Positions 38,029 through 47,073 of a stretch of DNA of 64,000 bases are shown here, piece by piece (the first letter of the stretch is position 1; each line of letters opens with the position of its first letter). The stretch covers positions 1-64,000 of the forward strand of contig CAWIUG010000036.1 in assembly GCA_963839165.1 (NCBI GenBank), read 5' to 3'. Position numbers and translations under genes: made by a program. The notes under the pieces were generated by a model that saw nothing but the letters and a program-made list of their open reading frames with translations, was not told the DNA's origin and made no database searches. The stretch comes from DATFVA01 sp963839165 (lineage in GTDB: Bacteria > Bacteroidota > Ignavibacteria > Ignavibacteriales > Ignavibacteriaceae).

Positions 38029-38200
38029 CTAACTCCTTAATTTACTAAAATGGACTTTTATTAATAACCTGATCACTATTATTCCGTTAGGGAACCACAT
38101 TTGTAACCTCTATATACCCCCTCAGCCTCGAGACCGTAAGTATTGCACATTTGTAAAACCACAGGTTTAAACAATACATTTTCTCTCTAACTTCTCCAAA

Positions 38201-38935
38201 TTAATACTTTACTTTGAAAAGAAATAATCCTTTTGCGGGGACAGCCTCTGCAGCCTTCTCACGGTCCCGGGCATTGATTACTTCTTCAATATATTCCCTG
38301 CCAAGGTTATTCTTCAGCGCAAAAAGCTGGGTTCCGATAATGGTGCGCACCATTCCATGCAGAAACCTGTCTGCCGATATATAAAAAACTGTCAGGCCCC
38401 GGGTTTCCTTCCAATGCGCCAGGTAGATTTCACACACCATATTTTTTGTATCGGTATTCTTCCTCGAAAATGAACTGAAGTTGTGCCTCCCCGGGAGAGA
38501 TTCAGCCAATCTGTTTAATTTTACACAATCGATATCAGGATGATAGAACCACGAATAATTAGAATAGAACGGCGACTTATACCTCGAAATAAGGTAAATA
38601 TATGATCGCTTCTTCGCATCAAATCTTGAGTGAAAAGTTTCATTTACCTTTTCCAGCTTCAGAATTGAAATATCCCGGGGCAGAACCGAGTTTAGCGAAT
38701 AAGGAAATCTATGCTGATCGATTTCCTGCTCAGTTCTGAAATTGGCTGTCTGACCCAGCGCATGCACTCCTGTATCAGTTCTCCCCGACCCAATAAGATT
38801 TACTTTCTCCTTGAGTAAAATTTCAATCGATTCAGTAATCTTCTGCTGCACAGTCATCTGACCCTTTTGAATCTGCCAGCCGGAATATCCTGTACCGTCG
38901 TACTGGATTATTAGTTTATAGTTATTCAATGTCAC
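38201..38935 (-). CDS. truA: tRNA pseudouridine synthase TruA
   Basis: Makes pseudouridine at positions 38-40 of the tRNA anticodon arm. The catalytic aspartate lies in GSGRTDTGVHALGQ. The N-terminal LIIQYDGTGYSGWQIQ and the C-terminal FLHGMVRTIIGTQL and AAEAVPAKGLFL motifs are typical. 244 residues, normal. It uses a GTG start (38935). It is divergent from the small envelope genes at 39118. Confidence 0.97.
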   Translation of the reverse strand: MTLNNYKLIIQYDGTGYSGWQIQKGQMTVQQKITESIEILLKEKVNLIGSGRTDTGVHALGQTANFRTEQEIDQHRFPYSLNSVLPRDISILKLEKVNETFHSRFDAKKRSYIYLISRYKSPFYSNYSWFYHPDIDCVKLNRLAESLPGRHNFSSFSRKNTDTKNMVCEIYLAHWKETRGLTVFYISADRFLHGMVRTIIGTQLFALKNNLGREYIEEVINARDREKAAEAVPAKGLFLFKVKY

Positions 38936-39117
38936 GTTAAAGCTAATTTATAGCGGTAAAAATAACTATAACGGCTAAAAACAGGAAATAAAATCATTTT
39001 TAGTTTTTTTTCAAACTTAATCACACAGCCTGTCTACTGTGACTATAATAATAGTTAAAGGAGACAGTTACCGATATTTTGAAGCCGTGTTAGAAGTAAA
39101 AACTTTGAGGAGTAAAT

Positions 39118-39267
39118 ATGCTGTGGACTATTTTTGTAATCCTTCTGATCCTATGGCTGCTGGGTGTGGTAACGTCTTACACCCTGGGCGGCTTTATCCA
39201 CATATTACTGATCATTGCAGTGGTAGTGCTTATAATTAGATTAATTCAGGGACGGAGAGTATTATAA
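39118..39267 (+). CDS. lmo0937-family 49-aa membrane protein
   Basis: A very short gene: ATG at 39118 after TTTGAGGAG, TAA at 39265-39267. The peptide MLWTIFVILLILWLLGVVTS and its tail (IHILLIIAVVVLIIRLIQGRRVL) form two TM helices with the LIRLIQGRR end that is typical of the lmo0937 family of tiny membrane proteins. It lies 36 bases before the lipoprotein gene and is probably co-transcribed. In other bacteria such genes are often stress-linked; here that is only inferred. Confidence 0.85.
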   Translation: MLWTIFVILLILWLLGVVTSYTLGGFIHILLIIAVVVLIIRLIQGRRVL

Positions 39268-39303
39268 ATCAAAGAATTATTAATTAACAGGAAAGGGAAA
39301 ATT

Positions 39304-39807
39304 ATGAATAAGAAAATTGTTTTATCACTCGTTTTAAGCGTGTTTATGTTATTCATATTCACATCCTGCTCAGACAGGAATAACGAGAACAAAACTGACA
39401 CCAATGGGACAACTATGAATGAGAATAGCAATCCGAACACAAATCCCAATGCTGCAGAGAATCAGCCCGTGGTAATATTCAGTTATAATAAGGACTATAC
39501 GTACGATCAGAGGGATGAATTGAAGGATGATCTTAATGATGCGATAGATAACCTTAATGATAAGATCGATAATATGCAGGACAAGGCAGATAATTCAAGT
39601 CAGCAAACCCAGGACTGGTATAACAACCAGATTAAAAATCTGAAGGATAAAAGAGATAAACTAAAAAATGAAGTAGATAAAATTGATGATACTTCAAAGG
39701 ACAACTGGGATCAGTTTCAGACCAACGTAAGACAGGACTGGAATGATGTACAGCAGTCGTGGAACAACATTCTTGATCATATGAAAGCTGACACGAATAA
39801 TTATTAA
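39304..39807 (+). CDS. Coiled-coil lipoprotein
   Basis: 167 residues. The signal peptide ends in lipobox FTSC (about residues 19-22). After an Asn/Thr-rich linker comes a charged helical region with heptads (DELKDDLNDAIDNLNDKIDNMQDKAD and onward) and a Trp-containing tail (NWDQFQTNVRQDWNDVQQSW). Probably an envelope lipoprotein. No enzymatic motif. It is followed by a strong terminator and preceded by the lmo0937-type gene, a pairing that suggests envelope stress functions (inference). Confidence 0.75.
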   Translation: MNKKIVLSLVLSVFMLFIFTSCSDRNNENKTDTNGTTMNENSNPNTNPNAAENQPVVIFSYNKDYTYDQRDELKDDLNDAIDNLNDKIDNMQDKADNSSQQTQDWYNNQIKNLKDKRDKLKNEVDKIDDTSKDNWDQFQTNVRQDWNDVQQSWNNILDHMKADTNNY

Positions 39808-39826
39808 AAAATAATCTCACACAAGA

Positions 39827-39853
39827 AAAGAGGCTGTGAAACTCAGCCTCTTT
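39827..39853 (+). terminator. Intrinsic terminator
   Basis: Stem AAAGAGGCTG / CAGCCTCTTT with a 7-base loop and nine T residues, 20 bases after the lipoprotein stop. Confidence 0.92.
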
Positions 39854-39975
39854 TTTTTTGCTGTAAACCGTAATTGCGAAAAAGTATTCGGGTGAACCAG
39901 TCCCGGGAACCTAAAACAAGTTCAGGTTGGCGGTTTCAGGTTGATAAATTCAGGCTTTAGAGACAACTTCTATTA

Positions 39976-41286
39976 TTATATTAACACAAAAACCAGATAA
40001 AGCAGTGATATCCCTGAGAGAATCCCCAATCCTGTATATATATATTTTCTCAATTCCTTTGTTCCCCAGACAGAAGAAATAACAGCCTTAACTATGTTAT
40101 TAGATATAGTTGCGATAATTATTGCAGTCATTGCAACTTCGGAGGATACATTTCCGCCAGCCAGTTTAGCCAGTGAAAGCACTATGGCGTCAACGCTGGT
40201 TAATCCCGCTAGTCCGCTTGCTGCATATAGTCCCCCCGAACCAAGATAAACCTGTCCTGCCTTCGAGGCAAAAATCACAATAGCGAATATTATTCCAAAC
40301 AATATTGCCGACTTCAGTCTGAATGGGTTATTCAATTCAATAACATCGTTTTTTCCATTCGTAAACTTCTTCGACATTATCAGACTGATTATAAATCCAG
40401 CAATAGTAAAAATTAAGAGCGGCAGCCAAAGGACTTCAATCAGCTTACTGTTCAGTATGAGTACCACAATAAAAACCCGTGTATACATAATGCTTGATGC
40501 CAGCAGGATCCCGACACCAAATTCGGGTGAAAGTTTACTATTCTCCTTACTTTTTTTAGATAAAGAAAAAGCCACAGCTGTACTCGAAACCATTCCGCCG
40601 AGCAGTCCCGTAATGAATATCCCTTTACCTTCACCGAATACTTTAATCAGTATATATCCCACAAAGCTGATCCCGCTTACAAGTATAACCATATACCAGA
40701 TCAACCGGGGATTTAATACATCCAAAGGACCGTAGGTTTTATCGGGAAGAAGAGGAAGCACTATTACTGTGATTATAGCCAGCTTAAGAGTAGCGTATAA
40801 ATCTTCTTCGCTTACTTTTCCTACAAATTTGTGAAGCTGTAATTTAAGGGTAAGGAAAAGAGTAACGATTACAGCTATAACCGCGGCAAGAATTATAAAG
40901 TTGAAATAAACCACTGTTCCAAGCAGGAATACGATAAGCAGAGCAACTTCTGACGTGCCCCCCGGCCTTCCCGATTTAGCTGAAAAAATATGAGAGACCG
41001 TAATAAGTGAGGCAAACCCGGCAAAGATCACAAAGTATACCCAGTATGAGGTAAACGATGCAACCATTCCTGCAACGAAACCCAGCAAGGCTATCAAAGG
41101 CGTTGTTCGTACACCTGCGAACATCTTTTCATCCTGGGGACGCGAATGCTCCCTTTCGAGTCCTATAAGCAGTCCGATCAATATGGCAACCCCCAGCTTC
41201 TGTAAAAGAATAAACAGGTCCGCTGAGGTCAATGCCGTATCGTTCTTCAGTAAATATTCGGGTAGAAGTTTTAATGTATCCTGCAT
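39976..41286 (-). CDS. MgtC/SapB-DUF4010 membrane protein
   Basis: 436 residues. The N-terminal third has the MgtC/SapB signature (LLIGLLIGLEREHSRP, FAGVRTTPLIALLG) and the remainder is a DUF4010-type membrane domain (GGMVSSTAVAFSLSKKSK, and a C-terminal GLAGLTSVDAIVLSLAKLA). About 12 TM helices. Proteins of this architecture are inner-membrane proteins of unknown transport function; the MgtC part is linked to magnesium and ATPase regulation in pathogens but that need not hold here. Divergent from the DUF2188 gene. Confidence 0.85.
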   Translation of the reverse strand: MQDTLKLLPEYLLKNDTALTSADLFILLQKLGVAILIGLLIGLEREHSRPQDEKMFAGVRTTPLIALLGFVAGMVASFTSYWVYFVIFAGFASLITVSHIFSAKSGRPGGTSEVALLIVFLLGTVVYFNFIILAAVIAVIVTLFLTLKLQLHKFVGKVSEEDLYATLKLAIITVIVLPLLPDKTYGPLDVLNPRLIWYMVILVSGISFVGYILIKVFGEGKGIFITGLLGGMVSSTAVAFSLSKKSKENSKLSPEFGVGILLASSIMYTRVFIVVLILNSKLIEVLWLPLLIFTIAGFIISLIMSKKFTNGKNDVIELNNPFRLKSAILFGIIFAIVIFASKAGQVYLGSGGLYAASGLAGLTSVDAIVLSLAKLAGGNVSSEVAMTAIIIATISNNIVKAVISSVWGTKELRKYIYTGLGILSGISLLYLVFVLI

Positions 41287-41350
41287 AAATGATAAACCTC
41301 ACTGTTAAGATATAATTTATTATTTAAGTTTTCTATAAAAAGGAACGACA

Positions 41351-41608
41351 ATGAATAAGATTTATGTGATGCCGCAAAATAATAAATGGACTGTAAGAAG
41401 GAATGAAGAAGAAAAACCAATAGACGAGAAGGATACGAAAAAGGAAGCTATAGAAGCCGCTAAAGAAATAGCGATAGGACTCGATGCTTCGCTCGTTATC
41501 CTGAGGAAAGACGGCACGATTGAGAACCTGGGTCAGGATTCAGTCGATCCTTTTCCGGATGAAGACAAGGGTCCAGACTACAACAACTTTAACGATGAAG
41601 GAGTCTGA
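41351..41608 (+). CDS. DUF2188 domain protein
   Basis: 85 residues, mostly one DUF2188 domain: VMPQNNKWTVRRNEEEKPIDEKDTKKEAIEAAKEIA, followed by LVILRKDGTIE. These small proteins are common but of unknown function. An AAGGAACGAC ribosome-binding site precedes the ATG. Immediately after its TGA a repeat-rich gap begins; the stop codon is itself part of the first repeat copy. Confidence 0.85.
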   Translation: MNKIYVMPQNNKWTVRRNEEEKPIDEKDTKKEAIEAAKEIAIGLDASLVILRKDGTIENLGQDSVDPFPDEDKGPDYNNFNDEGV

Positions 41609-41787
41609 TTCATCAGGTCTGAGTATAATACCTCCGGCCTGATCCATCTGGTTTGATCCATCAGGTTTTATTCATTTGACCTGATAGAACTGATAAAATG
41701 TCCGTTTAAATTGATGGGGCATACCTGATTTATACCGGATTTATAGCGGATTTATACAGTAGGAGAGACGGTTCATAGACGGTTCAA
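41606..41787. repeat. Cluster of short tandem repeats (14 bp and 11 bp units)
   Basis: TGATTCATCAGGTCTGA (41606-41622) recurs as TGATCCATCTGGTTTGA (41640-41656) and TGATCCATCAGGTTTTA (41654-41670), the latter two in 14-bp tandem. Then three 11-bp units CTGATTTATAC, CGGATTTATAG, CGGATTTATAC (41725-41757) and two 11-bp units AGACGGTTCAT, AGACGGTTCAA (41766-41787). Confidence 0.8.
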
Positions 41788-42041
41788 TGAGTGTTTTTGG
41801 TGGTGTTTTGCTGAAATATTAAACAGTAGTGACTTGTTCGTGGGCTCTGCGAAAATCTCTTGATCCTGAGAAGGCCATATAAATAATTAGCCTTAAATCC
41901 ACCTCTGCCCCTCTGCAAAATTGATTTCTACAAAGTTTATTATATGATTTTTTAACTTGAGATTCAACAACGGCACTCAAAACTTACTTCACCCCGGTAC
42001 GCACGACCGAATGAGGCTGTAATTGGCGATCAGCACATTTT
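41788..42041. other. Intergenic remainder between DUF2188 and aldehyde dehydrogenase
   Basis: With the repeats this makes a 433-base gap. No gene, RNA or terminator recognised in this part. Confidence 0.5.
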
Positions 42042-43406
42042 TTACTTCACGTAAACCGTTTTGATGTTGACGAATTCGTGGATGCCGAAATGAGATAACT
42101 CACGGCCATAACCCGATTCCTTAACTCCGCCGAACGGAAGCCTTGGGTCCGACTTAACAAACGAATTAACAAAACAGTTTCCGGCATTTAATTCTTCCCT
42201 GGCAATTCTCTCTCCACGCTTAACATCGTTAGTGAATACCGCGGCGCCCAGTCCGAATATTGAATCATTAGCTATTTTAACCGCTTCAATTTCATCCTTC
42301 GCCCTGATGAGTGAAGCAGCGGGACCAAAGAGTTCTTCATCGTAGGCCGGCATACCCTGTCCTACATTCTCAAGTACTGTCGGAGGATAGTAGGCTCCTT
42401 TTATATCGGGTATCTCACCTCCCAGAAGCAGCTTCGCACCTATCTCAACGCTCTTCTTAACCTGGTCGTGAAGATCATCGCGGAGGTTATCTCTTGCCTG
42501 GGGTCCGAGGTCATTTGATTCATCGAGAGGGTCACCCATCTTTTTTGCTTTCATCTTCTCAACAAACAGATCCCTGAACTTATCATATACTTCCTCAACT
42601 ATGATAAATCTTTTTGCCGCGATACAGCTTTGTCCCCCGTTTATTAAACGTGACGTTACACAGGTCTCCGCCGAAGCATCAAGATCCGCATCTTCCAGTA
42701 CCACATAGGGATCGCTTCCTCCCAGCTCGAGAACAGATTTCTTTACAAGCGAGCCCGCTTTAGAGGCAACTGCTTTTCCTGCCGGAACGCTTCCGGTTAA
42801 AGTTACAGCTCGTATCTTTTCAAGCTCAATCACCTTATCCATTTTTTTGGAGGAGACAATAAGAGTTCTGAAAAGATTTTCAGGAAAACCTGCTTCCCTG
42901 AAAACTTCTTCAATGGCAAGGGCACACCCTGTAACATTTGAGGCATGCTTCAGTACCCCTGCGTTCCCTGCCATTAGTCCGGGCACCGCAAATCTAAAGA
43001 CCTGCCAATAAGGAAAGTTCCAGGGCATCACCGCAAGCACAACACCTAGCGGCTGGAATGTTACGAAGCTTTTTGAGGCATCGCTTTCAATTATTTTATC
43101 TTTAAGGAATTCCTCGCCATTCTCCGCAAAGTAGTCGCACACCCAGGCGCATTTTTCTACTTCTGAGCGTGACTGTACGATAGGTTTTCCCATCTCTTCC
43201 GTCATCAGTCGTGAATACTTTTCCTTATCCTTCCTCAGCATTTCACCGGCTTTGCTCATCAACTGAGATCGTGTACTGAAGGATGTCCTCCGCCATTCGC
43301 GCAAATCGCTGTCAGCTGATGCAACTATCTTTGTGACCTCATCGAGATCCATTTCTTCGTATGATTTTATTTCTTCTTCTGTTGCGGGGTTAATAGATTT
43401 GATCAT
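42042..43406 (-). CDS. NAD(P)-dependent succinate-semialdehyde dehydrogenase-type aldehyde dehydrogenase
   Basis: 454 residues. The catalytic Cys is in NGGQSCIAAKR and the general-base Glu in LELGGSDPYVVL. Cofactor-fold motifs MPWNFPYWQVFR and TGSVPAGKAVA are present, as is the C-terminal PFGGVKESGYGREL. The shortened N-terminus (SINPATEEEIKSYEEM) and overall pattern resemble the Sad/YneI-GabD branch that oxidises succinate semialdehyde, but other aldehydes are possible. Monocistronic. Confidence 0.88.
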   Translation of the reverse strand: MIKSINPATEEEIKSYEEMDLDEVTKIVASADSDLREWRRTSFSTRSQLMSKAGEMLRKDKEKYSRLMTEEMGKPIVQSRSEVEKCAWVCDYFAENGEEFLKDKIIESDASKSFVTFQPLGVVLAVMPWNFPYWQVFRFAVPGLMAGNAGVLKHASNVTGCALAIEEVFREAGFPENLFRTLIVSSKKMDKVIELEKIRAVTLTGSVPAGKAVASKAGSLVKKSVLELGGSDPYVVLEDADLDASAETCVTSRLINGGQSCIAAKRFIIVEEVYDKFRDLFVEKMKAKKMGDPLDESNDLGPQARDNLRDDLHDQVKKSVEIGAKLLLGGEIPDIKGAYYPPTVLENVGQGMPAYDEELFGPAASLIRAKDEIEAVKIANDSIFGLGAAVFTNDVKRGERIAREELNAGNCFVNSFVKSDPRLPFGGVKESGYGRELSHFGIHEFVNIKTVYVK

Positions 43407-43500
43407 TATTCAACCTTTTGGGAATCTGATGTTAAATAATAACCATTTCGAAGGATAATTTCCTGAATCTCAGGCAGGAGTAAGACAGATGTTATTCAGA

Positions 43501-44727
43501 TCAACTTTTTCTCTTTATTACTACAAGGGTTTTATCATCTGAATATTGTCCGCTCTTCGAGAACTTTATGACGTCTTCAAGAATTGCGTATGTTATTTCT
43601 CTGGGAGATTTATCTTTTACGCTCACCAGCAGTTTCTTGAGCCTGTCCTCTCCATATAGCTCAAAATTTTCATCAGCAGATTCTGTCACGCCGTCCGAAT
43701 AAATAAGCAGGATGTCATTCTTCCGGAAGTTGATATTATCTACTATATATTTTCCGTGAGGAGTGGGACCAAGTACAGGTCCTGTGGGTGCAAGCTCATA
43801 GATTTCATCAGTGTCATACGTAAGAAAGAACGGCGGGTTGTGCCCGGCATTAGCATATAAGAATAACCCGCTTTTATCCGGTGAAAGCTCTCCGTAAAAT
43901 AGTGAGGCAAATTTATCATCGGCAAAGATCTTATTAACCAGCTCATTCATCCTCTTCATCATCGGGGAAATTTTAAGCTCAAAGTTGCTGGCCATTCTTA
44001 ATGCGCCGGATATGTACATTGCTTCGGCCGAGGCGCTTACGCCTTTACTGGCCGCGTCTCCAACCGTAACACCCAGGCGGTCCTCACCGACTTCGAGGTA
44101 ATCAAAGAAATCTCCGCCTACTATCTCGGCGGGATTGGTAACCCCGAATATTTCATAGTCGAAAAAGTGATACTCGTGTTCCGGAAGGATGCTTTTCTGC
44201 AGTTCCCTCGCTTTATCAAGATCGGCTTTCAGATGATAAACTGAAGAGGCCGCCCTTCTTTGTTTTATACGCGAGGTTAAGGCTGTAGCAATTATATTAA
44301 GTGTAATGCGGAAATCTTCATCGATACTCTCGCTGTTCAGCGCTAGAAGGTATTCGTAATAGGGTTTGTCGTTCAGCTTTATTTTATCACCGACACCAGA
44401 TGCGGAATACTTAAATATACCTTTCTGCCTGAGAATTTCATTGGTTTCGTTCCCTAATACTGTTCTTTCTTTGGCTATAAAATCGAAAACCGGGTACTCG
44501 CGTATCAATATCCTGAAATCCGGATGAATTTCATCTAATGAACCTGTCTGATATAGTAAAGCATAGCTTCCTTCATCGACTTTTAATTTCCAGAGCCGGC
44601 CTCCGGTTACATTTATCTTTTCATTACCGATTATCTGGTTTAGCACTTCAATCATCATCCCCTCTTCGGAAGGGAATTTCTGTGATGCTATCGTTTCAAC
44701 TGTTTTATATAGTTTTCTTTGATCCAT
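43501..44727 (-). CDS. SpoIIE/RsbU-type PP2C serine phosphatase
   Basis: 408 residues. The C-terminal PP2C-like SpoIIE domain (about 170-405) contains the metal-binding AEIVGGDFFDYL (GGDFFDY 204-210), VGDAASKGVSASAEAM, YANAGHNPPF and the acidic ILLIYSDGVTES. The N-terminal 165 residues may be a sensor domain; I do not recognise it. Such phosphatases control partner-switching regulators by dephosphorylating anti-sigma antagonists, although no antagonist or kinase gene is seen nearby. Its leader is a 9-bp minisatellite, 4 bases before the ATG, so no ordinary ribosome-binding site is visible. Confidence 0.92.
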   Translation of the reverse strand: MDQRKLYKTVETIASQKFPSEEGMMIEVLNQIIGNEKINVTGGRLWKLKVDEGSYALLYQTGSLDEIHPDFRILIREYPVFDFIAKERTVLGNETNEILRQKGIFKYSASGVGDKIKLNDKPYYEYLLALNSESIDEDFRITLNIIATALTSRIKQRRAASSVYHLKADLDKARELQKSILPEHEYHFFDYEIFGVTNPAEIVGGDFFDYLEVGEDRLGVTVGDAASKGVSASAEAMYISGALRMASNFELKISPMMKRMNELVNKIFADDKFASLFYGELSPDKSGLFLYANAGHNPPFFLTYDTDEIYELAPTGPVLGPTPHGKYIVDNINFRKNDILLIYSDGVTESADENFELYGEDRLKKLLVSVKDKSPREITYAILEDVIKFSKSGQYSDDKTLVVIKRKS

Positions 44728-44731
44728 TTTG

Positions 44732-44870
44732 GAATTTAGTGAATTTAGTGAATTTAGCGAATTTGGCGAATTTGGCGAATTTAGCGAATTTAACGAATTT
44801 AACGAATTTAACGAATTTAACGAATTAAGTGAATTAGCGAATTAGTGAATTTAGCGAATTAGTGAATTAG
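44732..44870. repeat. 9-bp minisatellite (GAATTTAGC-type), about 16 units
   Basis: Ten perfectly phased 9-base units (GAATTTAGT, GAATTTGGC, GAATTTAAC variants) run from 44732 to 44821. They are followed by further 7-9 base units to 44870. It fills almost the entire gap between the M64 peptidase stop and the phosphatase start. Confidence 0.95.
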
Positions 44871-44876
44871 ATTCGA

Positions 44877-46151
44877 TCACTCAGTAAGGAAGTCAATCAT
44901 CTGCTGGATTGCACGTTTGCAGACAGGACAAAAATTATTGACCGTTACTGATTTCATACTACAGTCCTGCATAGGCCTGTATACTCCTTTAGCCACATAC
45001 CCGCCACCTTCAAAGGCACCGACTTTATCAGCATATTCGGCTGTTGCAGGAGTAGGAATGGGTGTGTCTGCATCCACCATATCTTTCCATTTAGAACCGA
45101 AGTCGACCAGCGTTGTTATGTTCGGTTCGAGGGGTTCGACGTTAAGGTTGTAAAAATCTTTATACGCAACATCTGAGGTATAATATTCATCAGCAAGGAA
45201 AGCAAAACCATGTCCCAATTCGTGAGAGAATATATATTCGCTGAACATATTATTATTAACGCATACAGAATAGTAATTGTAAATTGACCCTCCGCCGTAT
45301 TTATCTGTATTTACCAGAATGTAGATCTGATCGTAAGGAGCATTAGCAGCCAGGTCGCGCACAGATTTATAATCAGATGTCATCAGGTATCTTTCCAGAT
45401 CGAATGTATAGAACTGAGTATTCATCAGCGTCTTGTTCCATATTCCTCTCTCAGGCACATCTGTTCCCTCTTCCGGAGAAGGGGCCTCAACACCCCAGAT
45501 ATTGAACTTATCTTTATTTTCAGAATAGGGCGATACCTTAAAGAGATAGCCGGCAAATTTCTTACAGTCGGATTTAAATTCATCCATTTCATCCTTTGTA
45601 TAACCTTCGGGGAGCATTACAATATCTACCTTCACGGCAGGATCGCCGTTGTGAACCACTTCAAACGATGGATATTCAAGGCGCCTCTCAGGTGAAATAA
45701 AATAATTATCAGGATCGACGCTGTACTCGAATTTCTTATGAAGTTCATTCATCTTATCCCGACTGTAGAATTCGATCCTTATTTTCTCTTTTGGAAAGGG
45801 CATCGTTATAGTTTCGCTGAAGGTTTTTACAGTCTGCGCGGCCTCTTCAGTTGTCTGCCATTCATCAAATAAGGTTGAATACGTATGAGAAAATATGAGC
45901 TTGTTTTCCTCCTGGTCGTATACCTTTACTTCGTAATGTCCGTAATTGAAGGTATCAATTAGGTTGGTCTTAGATCCTCCCCAATACGGCTCTTCCTTAA
46001 GTTCATCAATAGAATATGAATCATTAAGACTATCACCCGTATGAAAATAATCGATCCTTAGGGTTTTATCGGTAAAATAATCGTCGAAATTGACCTGCGG
46101 AAACAGAGTAACGACTGCAAAAAGAACGATGAGAATAGTTTTCATTACCAT
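44877..46151 (-). CDS. Secreted M64 family (IgA peptidase-like) metallopeptidase
   Basis: 424 residues (a second ATG at 46145 is an equally good start). Signal peptide (TILIVLFAVVTLFPQ). An N-terminal beta domain precedes the peptidase region: VDIVMLPEGYTKDEM, FNIWGVEAPSPEEGT, and the zinc site HELGHGFAFLADEY (HExxH plus third ligand region). The C-terminus has MQDCSMKS...FCPVCKRAI, also conserved in M64. No lipobox and no T9SS tail, so probably periplasmic or surface released. It stands 37 bases from pyrE and may be read through from it. Confidence 0.92.
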   Translation of the reverse strand: MVMKTILIVLFAVVTLFPQVNFDDYFTDKTLRIDYFHTGDSLNDSYSIDELKEEPYWGGSKTNLIDTFNYGHYEVKVYDQEENKLIFSHTYSTLFDEWQTTEEAAQTVKTFSETITMPFPKEKIRIEFYSRDKMNELHKKFEYSVDPDNYFISPERRLEYPSFEVVHNGDPAVKVDIVMLPEGYTKDEMDEFKSDCKKFAGYLFKVSPYSENKDKFNIWGVEAPSPEEGTDVPERGIWNKTLMNTQFYTFDLERYLMTSDYKSVRDLAANAPYDQIYILVNTDKYGGGSIYNYYSVCVNNNMFSEYIFSHELGHGFAFLADEYYTSDVAYKDFYNLNVEPLEPNITTLVDFGSKWKDMVDADTPIPTPATAEYADKVGAFEGGGYVAKGVYRPMQDCSMKSVTVNNFCPVCKRAIQQMIDFLTE

Positions 46152-46188
46152 CCGGAATAATTATTAGGAGATACTCAAAAATATATAA

Positions 46189-46773
46189 TCAGACCATAAC
46201 TTTTCTTGATCCGGGTTTAACAAGAGGAATATTTGCTTTGCAAAGCGGACACTCATCCGGTGAATAGGAAACTACTTCCATCTTCATTGTACTCTTCTGA
46301 GGGAACCCGAAATTTACTTTCCCGTTGCTGCGGTCGACGATGTACCCGACCCCGACAACTTCTCCTCCCTGCTGTTTAACTATATCTATTACTTCGAATA
46401 CTGAGCCCCCTGTAGTAACAACATCTTCGCACACTAATACCTTCTCCCCTTTATCTATATTAAAGCCTCTTCGAAGAGTAAGTTTTTTATCCTCTCTCTC
46501 TGCAAAAATGGATCTTTTGTTAAGCTGACGGGCGACTTCCTGGCCGACAATTATTCCTCCCATTGCAGGCGAAATAACAGTATCTATTTCATAGTCCTTA
46601 AAATAGTCTGCAATTATACCGCAGACCTGCTCCGTGTATTCAGGATACTGAAGTACTTTTGCGCACTGGAAGTACATATTGCTGTGTCTTCCGGAAGTAA
46701 GAAGGAAATGTCCCTCTAACAAAGCCCCTGTTTTTTTGAAGATGTCAAGAATATCATTTTCATTCGAGATCAC
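46189..46773 (-). CDS. pyrE: Orotate phosphoribosyltransferase PyrE
   Basis: Transfers ribose-phosphate from PRPP to orotate in pyrimidine synthesis. The PRPP-binding motif is VLVCEDVVTTGGS, and the N-terminal region includes LTSGRHSNMYFQ. The C-terminal CPLCKANIPLVKPGSRK tail is found in the longer PyrE subgroup. 194 residues. Start codon GTG at 46773, overlapping the TPR gene by 14 bases, which suggests translational coupling. Confidence 0.95.
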   Translation of the reverse strand: MISNENDILDIFKKTGALLEGHFLLTSGRHSNMYFQCAKVLQYPEYTEQVCGIIADYFKDYEIDTVISPAMGGIIVGQEVARQLNKRSIFAEREDKKLTLRRGFNIDKGEKVLVCEDVVTTGGSVFEVIDIVKQQGGEVVGVGYIVDRSNGKVNFGFPQKSTMKMEVVSYSPDECPLCKANIPLVKPGSRKVMV

Positions 46774-47071
46774 TTAGGAAATCCTCCATTTCTTTCGCTG
46801 ATTTTATATCCCCTGTTTTATTTGCCGCTGTAATTCCTCTGTTATAAAGCGCTCTGGCTTCATCAATTTTATCCTGCTTTTCCCTCAACTGTGCATACTG
46901 CAGATACCCTGGAACATAATCGGGATTACTATCAAGCAGAAGCTGAAAATATTTCTCGGCGCTGTCAAACTGCCGTTCCGACATATATTCAAGCGCGAGT
47001 CCGTATAAAGTAAAAGGATCGTTCGGATCCTTTTTATAAAATTCCAGCAGCCCTTCGAGTCGTTTGTTCAT
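46760..47071 (-). CDS. Small TPR-repeat protein
   Basis: 103 residues with about two and a half TPR units (NDPFTLYGLALEYMSERQFDSAEKYFQLLL, YVPGYLQYAQLREKQDKIDEARALYNRG). No signal peptide. It lies between the PCD gene (2-base gap) and pyrE (14-base overlap). Probably a protein-interaction adaptor; partner unknown. Confidence 0.8.
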   Translation of the reverse strand: MNKRLEGLLEFYKKDPNDPFTLYGLALEYMSERQFDSAEKYFQLLLDSNPDYVPGYLQYAQLREKQDKIDEARALYNRGITAANKTGDIKSAKEMEDFLSDLE

Positions 47072-47073
47072 TC

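Noticed and set aside
44538..44828. Plus-strand frame encoding NLAN/NLTN repeats
   Set aside because: It is only the translation of the 9-bp minisatellite plus antisense phosphatase sequence.
44732..44870. CRISPR array
   Set aside because: Units are 9 bp with no unique spacers, and no cas genes are present.
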